Positions 40,439-50,354 of a stretch of 64,000 nucleotides of DNA are shown here, one piece after another. Numbering within the stretch: the first letter of the stretch is position 1; each line of letters starts with the position of its first letter. Below the pieces are notes generated by a model. The model searched no databases. It was given only the letters and a program-made list of their open reading frames with translations, and was not told where the DNA came from. A program made the translations under genes and the position numbers. This DNA is from Caldilineaceae bacterium (lineage in GTDB: Bacteria > Chloroflexota > Anaerolineae > Caldilineales > Caldilineaceae). The stretch covers positions 248,001-312,000 of the forward strand of contig JADLDO010000023.1 of the NCBI GenBank assembly GCA_020846635.1. The letters run 5' to 3'.

Positions 40439-41461
40439 CTACGATTCACGCACGACCTGTGGCCTTGTGCTGATCGTGTCGCTGTAGTGGGGCTGTCCCT
40501 TGACGAGATTGGTCAGGGCTTGATATTTGCTCTGCCACTCCTGGCGACGATCCTGCTGCAGCAGATAGATCTCCTCCTCCAACCGAGGCAGCATCTCCCG
40601 CATGCGCCGGATGCCATCCTGGATGCCTTCTACCGAGTTATCTACAAACAGCGTGCCTTTGTGGAAATTTTCTCGCAGCACAGGCCAATCTGAGGTGATG
40701 ATCGGCTTTGCCAGCCAAACCGCCTCGCACGCGCCGCGCTGCATGGTATGGTTGTCGGTTGTCAGCACAAGCACACATTGCACCGAGGTCAGCAGGCCGA
40801 AATACTCTTCATCGGGCAGGAAGCCTGTAAATTGCACGTTGGCCGGGTGCTTCTCCAGATAGACCTTCTTGGCGCGGATCGGGTCGCCGGTAATGTAGAA
40901 CTGCACATCGGGCAATCCCGCTGCTGCCTCCAGCACCCTGCCGATCGGTTCATCCGGCGAGAAAGTGTTGATCACGGCGACATTCAATGCGCCTTGCACC
41001 GGATAGGGACGGCCCGCCGGAAATTCCGTCGGAATATCAACCAGGATAAAGACCTTGTCCGTCCACTGCCTAACCATGTCCGCCAGATGGTTGTTGGTGA
41101 CAATGGTGGTGAGCGCCCGTTTGGACAGATAGGCGTGCAGCGGCAGCGACCAGCGCCACCAGGGGGCCAGGAGCGCGACCGTGTGTGAATCGATGATGTA
41201 TTTTGTCCCCATCAGCTTGCCGTAAAGATAGACGATCAGGATCGGCAGGATGGGCGGGTTTTGAATGAAAACCACGCTGGGCCGCTCGCGCCAGAGAATC
41301 GCCACGGTGCGGAGCGATTGCAGCAGATAACGGAGCGGGGCCAGATAGTAGCGGCGTTTCAGCGAATGGACGAGATAGAGGGGGATCCCCAGGCTCTTCG
41401 CGATCAGTTGGCTGCGCCGGTTATGCGCGGTCCAGGCGATAAAAATCGATTTAGGCTGCAT
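40439..41461 (-). CDS. Glycosyltransferase, GT4-like
   Basis: 340 residues from the ATG at 41461. The frame runs open to 41716 but that part is the antiphase shadow of the upstream gene. The start overlaps the upstream stop by 11 bp. GT-B fold: N-terminal domain with SVVFIQNPPILPILIVYLYG, KYIIDSHTVALLAPWW and TTIVTNNHLADMV, C-terminal nucleotide-sugar domain with LNVAVINTFSPDEP, VQFTGFLPDEEYFGLLTSV and MQRGACEAVWLAKPIITSDW. Donor and acceptor cannot be told. Confidence 0.82.
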   Translation of the reverse strand: MQPKSIFIAWTAHNRRSQLIAKSLGIPLYLVHSLKRRYYLAPLRYLLQSLRTVAILWRERPSVVFIQNPPILPILIVYLYGKLMGTKYIIDSHTVALLAPWWRWSLPLHAYLSKRALTTIVTNNHLADMVRQWTDKVFILVDIPTEFPAGRPYPVQGALNVAVINTFSPDEPIGRVLEAAAGLPDVQFYITGDPIRAKKVYLEKHPANVQFTGFLPDEEYFGLLTSVQCVLVLTTDNHTMQRGACEAVWLAKPIITSDWPVLRENFHKGTLFVDNSVEGIQDGIRRMREMLPRLEEEIYLLQQDRRQEWQSKYQALTNLVKGQPHYSDTISTRPQVVRES

Positions 41462-42785
41462 GGATGGCCTTTCGTCTATTGTCTTGTCTGTTGTCTTGTG
41501 TCGCGACTGGTGTACTGCCTTGTCTGCTGTTGTAAGCAAGCTCCGGGCCAAGACGGGCGCGGAAAATGTTGAGCAGTTGGCGTGTGTTCTTCTGAATCTC
41601 ATACTCCGCCATGACCTTCTCGCGCCCTGACTTGCCAAGGCGATCCCGCAAATCGTGATCGGACAGCAGCCTTGCCAAAGCGTTTGCCAGGGCTGTCGCA
41701 TCGTTCGGAGGTACAAGCAAGCCGGTGTGGTTATCTTCGATTAGCTCCGGGATGCCTGATATGGAGGTGGAGACGGCAGGGATGCCCATCGCCATGCCCT
41801 CCATTAGTGAGTTTGGGATGCCGTCCATATCCTGATCCTGGGCGACAACGCAGGGCAGCGTGATGATCTCTGCCCGTGTCAGGTAATCTTTCAAGCCTTC
41901 CTGAAAGACGACCCCCTCCAGGTGGACATAATCTTCCAGATTATTCTCCTTGATCAACTGTGCAAGCTGTTCCGCCTGGGGGCCGTCGCCAATAATACGG
42001 CAGTCGAAGGCATAGCCCTGGTCAGCCAATTGCTTGCACGCTTCAATGAGATAGGGATATCCCTTTTTCTCGACCAAACGCCCCACCGCCAGGATCATGC
42101 ATTTCTCGCGCTGTGCTTCTCTGTCTGTTTCTTCTTGTGGCTCGCTAGGGGGCGAGAAATGTTCAACGTCGATTCCACAGCGCACAACTTCGATCTTGGC
42201 GCGTGTCTCATCATCCGGCACGACCCGTTGCAGGAAATCGGCGTTGTAGCCGGAAATTGCCACGATAAAGCGCGCCGCTGCAATCTTTTCCGGCAGCAGA
42301 ATTGGGTTGGCAAAGATGTCATTCGCATGGGCGGTAAAGCTGTAGGTGATGCCTGTCAGCCGCGCCACGATCATGGCAAGCGTGGTGGCGTTGAGGGCAA
42401 AATGTACATGCAGGTGATCGATCTCTTTGCGCGTGGCCTCGTCGGCGAGGCAGATCGCTTCGCCAAAGTGAAAGAGGGTACGCAGGCTGTTGCGCCACGA
42501 ACTTGCGCTGTGACGCAGGCAAAATAGCAGCGTCCCCACATAGCGCCGGGGGTGCCGGAACAGCCATTGGAGATGGCAGCGTAAAAAGCGCGCCCACCGG
42601 ATCGGAAAGATGTACGACGTGCTCGCGACGAGCGCTTTGGCTTCTTGGGATAGTTCGGCTTCGTTGGGTCGCCATGTGGCAAAGGTGTCCACCTCAAGAC
42701 CATAGGCGCGCAGGGCCAGCACCTCGCGATAGACAAAGGTCATGGTTAAATGGGGAAAGACTTGGGCAAGGTATCCGATTTTCAT
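41451..42785 (-). CDS. Glycosyltransferase family 4 protein
   Basis: 444 residues from the ATG at 42785, which overlaps the upstream stop as ATGA. N-terminal MKIGYLAQVFPHLTMTFVYRE; C-terminal GT4 domain with ILAVGRLVEKKGYPYLIEAC, CRIIGDGP, the EX7E region (MDGIPNSLMEGMAMGIPAVS) and GIPELIEDNHTGLLVPP. The HLHVHFALNATTLA loop is typical of colanic-acid-type WcaL enzymes. The last 20 residues are polar and repetitive (DNRQDNRRK). Translational coupling to both neighbours is likely. Confidence 0.9.
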   Translation of the reverse strand: MKIGYLAQVFPHLTMTFVYREVLALRAYGLEVDTFATWRPNEAELSQEAKALVASTSYIFPIRWARFLRCHLQWLFRHPRRYVGTLLFCLRHSASSWRNSLRTLFHFGEAICLADEATRKEIDHLHVHFALNATTLAMIVARLTGITYSFTAHANDIFANPILLPEKIAAARFIVAISGYNADFLQRVVPDDETRAKIEVVRCGIDVEHFSPPSEPQEETDREAQREKCMILAVGRLVEKKGYPYLIEACKQLADQGYAFDCRIIGDGPQAEQLAQLIKENNLEDYVHLEGVVFQEGLKDYLTRAEIITLPCVVAQDQDMDGIPNSLMEGMAMGIPAVSTSISGIPELIEDNHTGLLVPPNDATALANALARLLSDHDLRDRLGKSGREKVMAEYEIQKNTRQLLNIFRARLGPELAYNSRQGSTPVATQDNRQDNRRKAIHAA

Positions 42786-45223
42786 AGTGCGTTTGTATAG
42801 TCCGGTTGCGGTTCGAATGGATGGCATTGGCTGCCCTTGTGCATCTCCAGCGCAAGCAGCGCGCCGCTCGCTTTTTGGCGGCGCATGTACAGGAGTTCGG
42901 CGTCCGTTTCATAGCCGTCAAAGCGCTTGGCAATGCCCGCGCTGTCCGGCGCAATCACAAGATGATCAAGGTGCTCATCCGTCTCGATGCGTAAGGCTGA
43001 GAGGGTTGTCTGATCCGCGAGCGTTGGCTCGGTGGTGACTGCCAAGTGTGTCGCCTGGATCGAGCTTTGCGCTGCGGCTGCTGATTCGGGATAGAGCAGG
43101 GTGCAAAAACAAGTGGGTGCTGCTGTTTGGCGATGATAGCGCAAGACAGGCGCGGGGGACTTTTCGCCAGAATAACGGCTGACCCAGCCCTGCACCGGCT
43201 CCGTTGCCCCTGTGATGAGTTCCAAGCTGGAGAGCGTGTCGTCTACTGGTAGCACCTGCAAGCGCGCGCCCTGCTCGTTTTCAACGTGCGCGGCCCCTGA
43301 GGCTGGATCGTGATGCACGACCAGGCCGGGCATCAGGTGAAAGTACAGGTCAAAAGCATGTTCCCCTGCGCCGCTTAGCTGGTCAATGACGATCCAGTAG
43401 TGCGGCTTGACAAAGAAGATCTGCCGCTGGTGCGTGATGGGCGCGGCAAGACGCTCATAGCCATCATGCGAAGCCGCGACAAAGTCGAAGGTTGGGTTGG
43501 ATATCCACGCTTGCAGCGATGTTTTGGCAGGACGGTAGACCCTGCGCCAATCGAGCAAGCGCGACTGATCCTGCCCGTCCACGACAACTGTGTTGTGTCC
43601 GCGCGTGCCGCGAAAGAAACGCCGCCACTGCCAGCCGAGGTGTGTGCTGTAGACGCCAGGGTCTACCACCCAGCTTTGACCGTGGGCATAGAGTTCAAGA
43701 TTGAGCGCATCGGCGTGCCCGTGGGTGGAATCGAGCGCATAGCCAAAAGGCCCGCAGTCGAAGAGCGCATAGGCACTCGCTGGATCGCTCTCGCCGCGCA
43801 TCGTGATATAGCCACCCTCTGCAAAGGCACGCGAGCCAACTTCAACCGGCTCCGCAGCAGAACCCAGGTAGGCCGCGACCCGTTGCGGCCCCAGCAGCCA
43901 AAGCTCGCGTTCACCGAGATCGGGCGCTGCCGCTTTCAGGTGATGCAACTGCATCAAGGCCGCGCCGCCGCTGACGCCGCTATAACGCAAATGCATATCC
44001 TCAAGCGCAGAATCTCCGACAAGCGGAACCTGACCATCGGGCTTGGTCAGCCACAGCTCAAACTCGACCATCTTTGTGAAAATCTGGGCGATCTCCGGTG
44101 GCAAGGCAATTGCGTTCTGATCGGCAAGAACCAATAGCTCCAGCAGCTCGCCGCTGATGATGCGATGGTAGAGGCTGGCGCGTTCGCCATGCACACCATC
44201 GGCACAAACCTGGGCGCGCAACTCCTGGCAGAAGATGGTTAATCCTCGTTCGCGCCAACGCGCAGCAGCCTTGAACTCTGGAAAGAGGATGCCCAACATT
44301 GCCAGTGACTTAGACTCAAGCAGCAGATGATTGTTCTGGGCGTGCAGCTCCAGATAGGTATCGAGAAATTGACCATGCGTCCACAACCCTGCCAGCAGTG
44401 CCGTGTGGGTCGCCTCATCCAGTGACGGCGAATGCTGAAAGAGATGAAGCGCCCCGATCCAGGCGTTGATGCGGAAGGCGACTTCAAAGACGCTCGACCA
44501 ACTGGGCTGGCGTACGCTCGCCGGGTTGTGGGCAAGCCAATCGTGCAAGAGGTCGCTGAACTTTGCCACATAGCGCTCATCGCCCGTATACCAATAGGCG
44601 CGCCCCAAACTCTCAAAGTAGGCATGTCGATTGAGATCCCACGTCCAATCTGTGTTGCCGTTGGGGCAGTGCTGCCACTCCACAGGCCCTGCAAAGACCA
44701 CGGGGTCTGCTTTGCGGAAGGAAAAGATGCCCTGGCAGATTTGATCGGCAGTTTGGATCGTTTGGGTTTTGTTCGCCTCGTCGTGCCGGTTCACCAGCGC
44801 AACGATCTCATCGATCTGCGAAACGTCGAAAAGAAAACGGGGCGTCTGGCGCGTGCGGAAATAGGCATTGAGCGCTAGATTGACCGCTTTTTCGTCCTTT
44901 TGCAGATGGGCCGCGCACACCTGCGCCAGTTCTGGCTTCTCCAGGTGCAGCATTGCCGCAAGGTCCAGCCCGGTGGATACCGTCGTGTCGGGCTTGAGGC
45001 GGCTGGCAAGCCGTCGTACGCGCCAATGGGCATAGGTGCGGTGGTAGCCAAGACCTTTGGCTGCAAAGAGTTCTGCTTTTTGCAGCCATGCATGGAGCCG
45101 AGGGCTCTCCATGATGTGGGTTTTCTGGCCTGACTTCTGATTTTGCTCTTGATTTGGCCTTTGATCCGGCAGCGCCTCTACGCCCCGGCGCGATCTGCTA
45201 GTGGCGAGCTGTTGCGATCTCAT
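42782..45223 (-). CDS. Heparinase II/III family protein
   Basis: 813 residues if the ATG at 45223 is used; it overlaps the upstream gene by 26 bp and has AAGGG before it. The ATG at 45112 (776 residues) is possible. The N-terminal part is alpha-toroid-like (YHRTYAHWRVRRL, then NNHLLLESKSLAMLGILFPE). The C-terminal heparinase II/III-like beta domain has STHGHADALNLELYAHG, WVVDPGVYS and RGHNTVVVDGQDQ. Family members are uronate-polysaccharide lyases, and many exopolysaccharide loci carry one. No signal peptide is visible, so it may act inside the cell or be exported in an unusual way. Probably trims or edits the uronic-acid polymer. Confidence 0.85.
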   Translation of the reverse strand: MRSQQLATSRSRRGVEALPDQRPNQEQNQKSGQKTHIMESPRLHAWLQKAELFAAKGLGYHRTYAHWRVRRLASRLKPDTTVSTGLDLAAMLHLEKPELAQVCAAHLQKDEKAVNLALNAYFRTRQTPRFLFDVSQIDEIVALVNRHDEANKTQTIQTADQICQGIFSFRKADPVVFAGPVEWQHCPNGNTDWTWDLNRHAYFESLGRAYWYTGDERYVAKFSDLLHDWLAHNPASVRQPSWSSVFEVAFRINAWIGALHLFQHSPSLDEATHTALLAGLWTHGQFLDTYLELHAQNNHLLLESKSLAMLGILFPEFKAAARWRERGLTIFCQELRAQVCADGVHGERASLYHRIISGELLELLVLADQNAIALPPEIAQIFTKMVEFELWLTKPDGQVPLVGDSALEDMHLRYSGVSGGAALMQLHHLKAAAPDLGERELWLLGPQRVAAYLGSAAEPVEVGSRAFAEGGYITMRGESDPASAYALFDCGPFGYALDSTHGHADALNLELYAHGQSWVVDPGVYSTHLGWQWRRFFRGTRGHNTVVVDGQDQSRLLDWRRVYRPAKTSLQAWISNPTFDFVAASHDGYERLAAPITHQRQIFFVKPHYWIVIDQLSGAGEHAFDLYFHLMPGLVVHHDPASGAAHVENEQGARLQVLPVDDTLSSLELITGATEPVQGWVSRYSGEKSPAPVLRYHRQTAAPTCFCTLLYPESAAAAQSSIQATHLAVTTEPTLADQTTLSALRIETDEHLDHLVIAPDSAGIAKRFDGYETDAELLYMRRQKASGALLALEMHKGSQCHPFEPQPDYTNAL

Positions 45224-46343
45224 AGATTGCCCTTGTCTGCTCTGCCACCACGCTCGCACGAAAACGCTGCTGCGCCTCTTTTTTGGCGCAACGTCCCATT
45301 GCCTCTGCCGCATGCTCATCCTCCAGGACGCGCAGCAGGGCAGATGCCAGGGCTTCACTATCTTCGATGGGTACGACGAAGCCTGTCTCCCCTTCCTTGA
45401 CCAGATAGCGCGCGCCGCCTGCGTTTGTGCTGACAACGGGTTTGCCCGCGGCCATTGCCTGCATGATCGCCATCGGCGCGGTCTCTACTTTGGAGGAGAG
45501 GACTAACGCCGAGCAGTCGGCATATTCTTCACGCAGCGCAGCATCATCGAGATTGCCCAGGAATTTGACCGACCCATTTAATCCGGCTTCAACGGCAAAG
45601 CGTCTAACATTGATGTAGTAGGGGCTCGGTACGCCCCCGATGTTGCCGTCTCCCGCCAGCCAGAGCGTGGCATCGTCCATCTGCTCTTTGACCCGGACGA
45701 AGGCGCGCAGCAGCGTCATGATGTCCTTGCGCGGATTCAGCCGCCCAACGTAGAGGATTTTGCCCCGTTTGCGTCTGTCTGGAAGCTGGAAAAATGCTTC
45801 GGCGATGGGATTTTCAATGGTATAGAGTTGGTTCACAATGCGGTCGCCAAAGACCGCTTGCACATGCGGGCTGATCGAGATCACATGCTTCGCCTTGCCC
45901 ACGATGGCGCGCTCGTCTTTCTCCACGAACCAGGCGCGATAGCGATTCACCCAGCCGGAGCGCAGGGCGATTTCCTGGTGGCGCATGCCGTGGAGCGTCA
46001 GTATCCAGGGCGCGCGGCTTTCGGCAGCCGCAAACGCATATTCACCCGTCCCATGCGCGTGAACCAGGTCGGGTTGCAGCCGGACGATTTCGTCGCGCAT
46101 GTTCTGGATGTTCTTGATCATAGAGAGGCGGCTGGGCAGACGGCTCGCCGGCACATAATGGACTGCCACCTCTCCATGCTTGGCTGATCTCTTGTCGCTA
46201 CCCGCTGCCGCCAGCGTCACCACACTGAGCTTCAGGTCAGGATACCGTTGCAACGCCTGGGATAGGTAGAGCATAACCGCCTCTACCCCTCCACCGATGC
46301 GATCGGGCGCCTGTGGGTAGTCTCCCACTAAGACAACATGCAT
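45198..46343 (-). CDS. Glycosyltransferase family 4 protein
   Basis: 381 residues from the ATG at 46343 with AAGGAG upstream; the frame is open to 46388. GT-B enzyme: MHVVLVGDYPQAPDRIGGGV, LVHAHGTGEYAFA, the nucleotide-sugar domain with KILYVGRLNPRKDIMTLLRA, KFLGNLDDAALREEYADCSA and MAIMQAMAAGKPVVSTNAGG. The EX7E-like segment is TAPMAIMQAMAAG, where the first Glu of VETAPMA is kept. It overlaps the heparinase-like gene. Confidence 0.9.
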   Translation of the reverse strand: MHVVLVGDYPQAPDRIGGGVEAVMLYLSQALQRYPDLKLSVVTLAAAGSDKRSAKHGEVAVHYVPASRLPSRLSMIKNIQNMRDEIVRLQPDLVHAHGTGEYAFAAAESRAPWILTLHGMRHQEIALRSGWVNRYRAWFVEKDERAIVGKAKHVISISPHVQAVFGDRIVNQLYTIENPIAEAFFQLPDRRKRGKILYVGRLNPRKDIMTLLRAFVRVKEQMDDATLWLAGDGNIGGVPSPYYINVRRFAVEAGLNGSVKFLGNLDDAALREEYADCSALVLSSKVETAPMAIMQAMAAGKPVVSTNAGGARYLVKEGETGFVVPIEDSEALASALLRVLEDEHAAEAMGRCAKKEAQQRFRASVVAEQTRAIYEIATARH

Positions 46344-46363
46344 TCCAATCAACTCCTTACGGC

Positions 46364-47356
46364 TTATTGCGCCGGATGGCTGCGCCAAAACTCGTCTGCA
46401 CCCTGCGGGTTGGGCAGCGATTCCTCGCCGTAGATCTGATCCAGACCAAAGAGACGCATGATCTCCACCGCTCGTTTGACCTGTTCGGGTGAGATATGCT
46501 TGCGCCAGCTATCAACGAGATCGCCACCCGTCATGATGGGACTGCCTGGCTGTGTCACAGGGGAGGGCGTTGATAAGCCGGAGAGTGCCTCCGGGCTATA
46601 GGGTTTGTCCAAATAGCCAAAGAGCCTGCTGATCTCCGCTTCCGGGTCAATGCAAAAATTCTCATAGAAGGCGAGATGAATTTCCCCCTTCTGGAATTGG
46701 CGCAGCGGCACATAGTTCTGTACACACCAGCGAAAGAGATGCGCGTCGAATTTGGTCGTGACGTTCTCGATCTCCTCTGCGACCGGCTGGAGGAAATCCG
46801 CCATTAGGTCGCTTTGCGCCAGGAAGTCGCGTTTCAGGTTGGGCTGCCACGCCTCGCGCAGTTGCGAGCGCACCACCGCGCATGGATGGCGCATGATGAG
46901 GACGATTGGCATTTGGAGGAAATGGGTATGCAGCCATTTCAAAAAGAGATTCGCGCGCACATCCTTGATCAAGCGCTGGCGTGCAATAAAGGTGCGATGA
47001 TACTTATCCACCCACGGGTTTCGAATCTTGCCGGACAAGATCTGTTCTGCGGTCTGCAAAAAGTAGGGGTTCTCATCCTCTGGACGTAGATATTGCTGGG
47101 GGCGAAATTGGCTGCAAAGCTCCACCTTGTGGGGCCAGAAGGGCTCAAAGAGATAGCGATATTCGCCTTTGTAGTTGATGATGTCCGAAATCCAGGTCGT
47201 GCCGCTTCGTTCTGTGCCTGCCAGAAAGATCGAAGATCGATAATCCGGCTGTAGGTCCAGGTAGAGCGGGCTCATCAAGGGCATGATCACCTTTTTGACC
47301 ATGCGCTGTTTGAACCTCTGAGCTTTCTGTTGAAGCTCCATTGGGGCGCTAGACAT
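46364..47356 (-). CDS. Sulfotransferase family protein
   Basis: 330 residues. The 5'-phosphosulfate loop for PAPS is FLAGTERSGTTWISDII (about 45-60) and the 3'-phosphate motif is VLIMRHPCAVVRSQLREAW. Such enzymes transfer sulfate from PAPS to a sugar hydroxyl. It lies between a glycosyltransferase gene and a GDP-mannose dehydrogenase gene, so the probable substrate is the polysaccharide or its lipid-linked unit. A second, more distant sulfotransferase-like gene lies at 54946-55848. No PAPS synthesis genes are in view. Confidence 0.88.
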   Translation of the reverse strand: MSSAPMELQQKAQRFKQRMVKKVIMPLMSPLYLDLQPDYRSSIFLAGTERSGTTWISDIINYKGEYRYLFEPFWPHKVELCSQFRPQQYLRPEDENPYFLQTAEQILSGKIRNPWVDKYHRTFIARQRLIKDVRANLFLKWLHTHFLQMPIVLIMRHPCAVVRSQLREAWQPNLKRDFLAQSDLMADFLQPVAEEIENVTTKFDAHLFRWCVQNYVPLRQFQKGEIHLAFYENFCIDPEAEISRLFGYLDKPYSPEALSGLSTPSPVTQPGSPIMTGGDLVDSWRKHISPEQVKRAVEIMRLFGLDQIYGEESLPNPQGADEFWRSHPAQ

Positions 47357-47375
47357 AGTGACTGTAAGTCCTCTC

Positions 47376-48704
47376 TTACCAACAGATGCCCTGATAGTGA
47401 CCGTCTAGCTGGTCAGTCAGATTGTCGAGGTTTTTCTCCATCCGCACCAGGTCAATCACCTGTTGTCCATCCTTGACCCGTTTGAGGGCGTCACGGAATT
47501 CGGCAGTGCGGTTGCCAATGAGCAGCACGTCGGCTTGCTCCATGACTTCGTCAAGGTCGGTCACCAGCAGCTCCGCAAGATGGGGCAGCACTTGGTCAAT
47601 ATACTGCTTGTTTGCCCCGATGATCCGAGAGAGCGAGACATTGGGATCATAGATGGAGAGCTTATAGCCCTTGCCCAGCAGCTTTTCTGCCAGGTGAACC
47701 ATTGGGCTTTCGCGCAGATCGTCGGTTCCCCCCTTGAAGCTGAGGCCCAGGATGCCCACCTTTTTGCCTCCGGCGTGCCGCACCATGTTAAAGGCGCGCT
47801 CGATATGACCCTCATTGCTGGGCAAGATCGCCTGGAGAATGGGAGCATCGACACCGAGCATTTTGGCCTTGTTGACTATAGCCCGTACATCTTTGGGTAG
47901 GCAAGAGCCGCCAAAGGCGAACCCTGGACGTAGATACTGCGTGGAGATGTTCAGGCGCGTATCCTGCATAAAGAGGTCCATCACTTCGTGGCTGTCGATC
48001 CCCATTGCTTTGCAGAGGACGCCGATTTCGTTGGCAAAACCGACCTTGAGCGCATGGAACGAGTTGCTGGCAAACTTTAGCATCTCGGCCACGCGAATGG
48101 TGGTTTGCATCAGCGGAGCCTCGATATTTTCATAGAGCGCGCTCAGCTCGTTGCCGCTGCGCTGATCCCAGGCGCCGATCAAGGTCAGAGGCGGATTGTA
48201 GTAATCCTCTACCGCCGAACCCTCACGCATGAATTCGGGGTTGACACAGAGGCCAAAGTCTTGCCCGACCTGCTTGTCGGATTCCTCCTCAATCAGCGGC
48301 AGAACGACAGATTCGGCAGTGCCGGGAAGGAGCGTGCTGCGGATGACGACCGTATGATAGGCGGGGTGGACACGCAAGGCGCGGCCAATGTCGCGGCTGA
48401 CCCCCTGGAGATGTTGCAGGTCTTGGCTGCCATCCTCGCGGCTGGGCGTGCCGACACAGATCAATGAGATGTCGGATTGCTGTACGGCGTCCGTTGCCGT
48501 TGTCATCGCCCGCAGTTGGCCGTGGGTCGTGGCATCCTGGATCATCTCGTCCAGATATTGCTCCACAATCGGACTTTTGCCCTGGTTGATGAGATCAACC
48601 TTTGTTGGGTTCACATCAACGCCTGTCACAAAATGCCCCTGCTTTGCCAAACAGGCTGCTGAGACACAGCCTACATATCCCATTCCAAGTATTGCGATAT
48701 TCAT
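47376..48704 (-). CDS. algD: GDP-mannose 6-dehydrogenase (AlgD type)
   Basis: 442 residues from the ATG at 48704 (GAAGGTGG upstream); the frame is open to 48779. NAD-binding ILGMGYVGCVSAACLAKQGH, the AlgD-like VDLINQGKSPIVE, and the catalytic Cys in FAFGGSCLPKD at residue 268, the same number as in Pseudomonas AlgD. The C-terminal QGICW also matches AlgD rather than UDP-glucose dehydrogenases. It would oxidise GDP-mannose to GDP-mannuronate in two NAD-dependent steps, supplying a uronic acid. Substrate specificity is inferred from these motifs only. Confidence 0.88.
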   Translation of the reverse strand: MNIAILGMGYVGCVSAACLAKQGHFVTGVDVNPTKVDLINQGKSPIVEQYLDEMIQDATTHGQLRAMTTATDAVQQSDISLICVGTPSREDGSQDLQHLQGVSRDIGRALRVHPAYHTVVIRSTLLPGTAESVVLPLIEEESDKQVGQDFGLCVNPEFMREGSAVEDYYNPPLTLIGAWDQRSGNELSALYENIEAPLMQTTIRVAEMLKFASNSFHALKVGFANEIGVLCKAMGIDSHEVMDLFMQDTRLNISTQYLRPGFAFGGSCLPKDVRAIVNKAKMLGVDAPILQAILPSNEGHIERAFNMVRHAGGKKVGILGLSFKGGTDDLRESPMVHLAEKLLGKGYKLSIYDPNVSLSRIIGANKQYIDQVLPHLAELLVTDLDEVMEQADVLLIGNRTAEFRDALKRVKDGQQVIDLVRMEKNLDNLTDQLDGHYQGICW

Positions 48705-48756
48705 CGTCTGTTCCACCTTCTCAAATCTTCTCAAATGCACAACATGAGTGACATAC

Positions 48757-50334
48757 TTAGCTGCGTGGTGCGGGCGCAATGAGCGATGCGGCTCTTGCGC
48801 TCAGACTCCATTGGCGATTCGACTCCCTTGCCAACAGGGGTTGATGGCTGCCTACAATTGCCCCGAATAAGACAAAGGGCAGTAATCGTGTAATGGCCTG
48901 CGAATTGACGGCAGTGAACGAAGATAACAAAAAGCAGCCCATGAGCGCCCAACAGAGCGCAATTGTTCCGGTGTGGATAAACATCTCCGGTTCAAGCACT
49001 TTGCGCCGGAAAAAGAGGCGTATGCTGCTGATGAGGATGGTCAGCAGAAAGAAGGCATAGGGCAGAAAGCCGATCAGCCCCGCGCCGACCAGGATGCGTA
49101 GATAATCGTTCTCAATGGCGTCGATATTCTGCCGGGAGCCATCCGCTCGAAAACGGCCAGACCATTCCTCATAACGCCCCGTCCCCCATCCGCGTATGGG
49201 CCGCTCTAGCCACATATTGAAACCTGCCTGCCAGCGTGAAGTGCGCCCGTTGGCATCCTGTACCCCGCTGAGCCGATCTTGCGCGGCCTCGGTTTGTTGA
49301 ACCCGCTCCCAGGTGAGACCCAACGTGACCGCGACAATCAGGGTAAGGATGATGAGAACGCGGCGCAGGGCGGGGTAGGAGAATTGGAGGATAAACATTC
49401 CCAGCAGGAAGGCCAGCAAGGGCGTACGACTCAGCGTGACTGCCAAGCCGCCAAATTGCACAAAGGCTCCGACCACCCAGAAGGGCTTAAAGTAGCTGTT
49501 CTTGTTTTCGACAATGTAATAGAGCGTTACCAGCAGCGTGATCGCCAGCGTCCTGCCCATCGCCCCTGTTTCGCCAATCAGGCCGACGATAAGCCGCAGG
49601 TTGGTGTCGCCCCGCGTCACCCGGCTGATGACCTGATCCTTCGCCATGAAGATCACGTGGCCCGTCAAGGCTTCGTAGATGGCGTGGGCGCCTGCCACCA
49701 CCCCAAAGAACGCAATCACGCCCAACAGCCAGTGAAGATGATCCTCGCTGCGGATGAACTGCTTCGCCAACATAAAACCCGCCAAGGGGACCAGATACAT
49801 GGAGATGGCAGTCTGTATCGTTGCCACCGGGTCCACGGCTAAGGGCGCGGAAAGTGAGATCGCCAGCGGTATCACCAGCGCAAAGAGATCGGTCGAGCTA
49901 AGTGGCACAAGGTGTATGGTGCGGGTCGCAACACGCATGAGCAGGCTCACACTGAGCGCAAAGACAGCAACCCGACCAAATGAAAGATCGGGTATCCCCG
50001 CCCCCATCGGGACTTTCACCCAGGTATCGATAAAGGTGGTCATGAAAACCCAGGTCAGGAAGCCGCCCAGGGGATGATAGAGGGCAATCAGTATGAATAA
50101 TCCTACCACAAAAATCGAAGAAAGAAGCTCAAGCGATTCTCTGGGTCGCTCTGCGGTCACGCCAATCAAGAGTCCGATGGCAATCGCCAAACAGGCGAAC
50201 AGCACTTTGCGGTACGCATAGGCAATTTTGAGCCCCTTCACAGCCAGCGCTGTGGTCATCGGGGCCTTTGCATCCAACTCTTTGGCCGCGACAGCTTTGG
50301 CGGCGAGAGCCTTTGTCGTGAGTTTCTTAAACAT
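48757..50334 (-). CDS. O-antigen ligase / polymerase-like membrane protein (Wzy_C family)
   Basis: 525 residues, about ten to twelve transmembrane helices, with the family loop MWLERPIRGWGTGRYEEW in the large outer loop and ENDYLRILVGAGLIGFLPY after it. Proteins of this family either polymerise repeat units (Wzy) or ligate glycans. The N-terminus carries a curious Ala/Lys run (TTKALAAKAVAAKELDAKAP); an inner ATG at 50259 with AAAGG upstream would skip it. It is followed by the dehydrogenase gene and preceded by a Wzz-like gene. Confidence 0.85.
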   Translation of the reverse strand: MFKKLTTKALAAKAVAAKELDAKAPMTTALAVKGLKIAYAYRKVLFACLAIAIGLLIGVTAERPRESLELLSSIFVVGLFILIALYHPLGGFLTWVFMTTFIDTWVKVPMGAGIPDLSFGRVAVFALSVSLLMRVATRTIHLVPLSSTDLFALVIPLAISLSAPLAVDPVATIQTAISMYLVPLAGFMLAKQFIRSEDHLHWLLGVIAFFGVVAGAHAIYEALTGHVIFMAKDQVISRVTRGDTNLRLIVGLIGETGAMGRTLAITLLVTLYYIVENKNSYFKPFWVVGAFVQFGGLAVTLSRTPLLAFLLGMFILQFSYPALRRVLIILTLIVAVTLGLTWERVQQTEAAQDRLSGVQDANGRTSRWQAGFNMWLERPIRGWGTGRYEEWSGRFRADGSRQNIDAIENDYLRILVGAGLIGFLPYAFFLLTILISSIRLFFRRKVLEPEMFIHTGTIALCWALMGCFLLSSFTAVNSQAITRLLPFVLFGAIVGSHQPLLARESNRQWSLSARAASLIAPAPRS

Positions 50335-50354
50335 GATCAGTATCTATCAGTCCC

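Noticed and set aside
41462..41716. N-terminal extension of the glycosyltransferase at 40439
   Set aside because: This stretch is the end of the upstream GT4 gene read in another frame; the ATG at 41461 overlaps its stop as in coupled genes.
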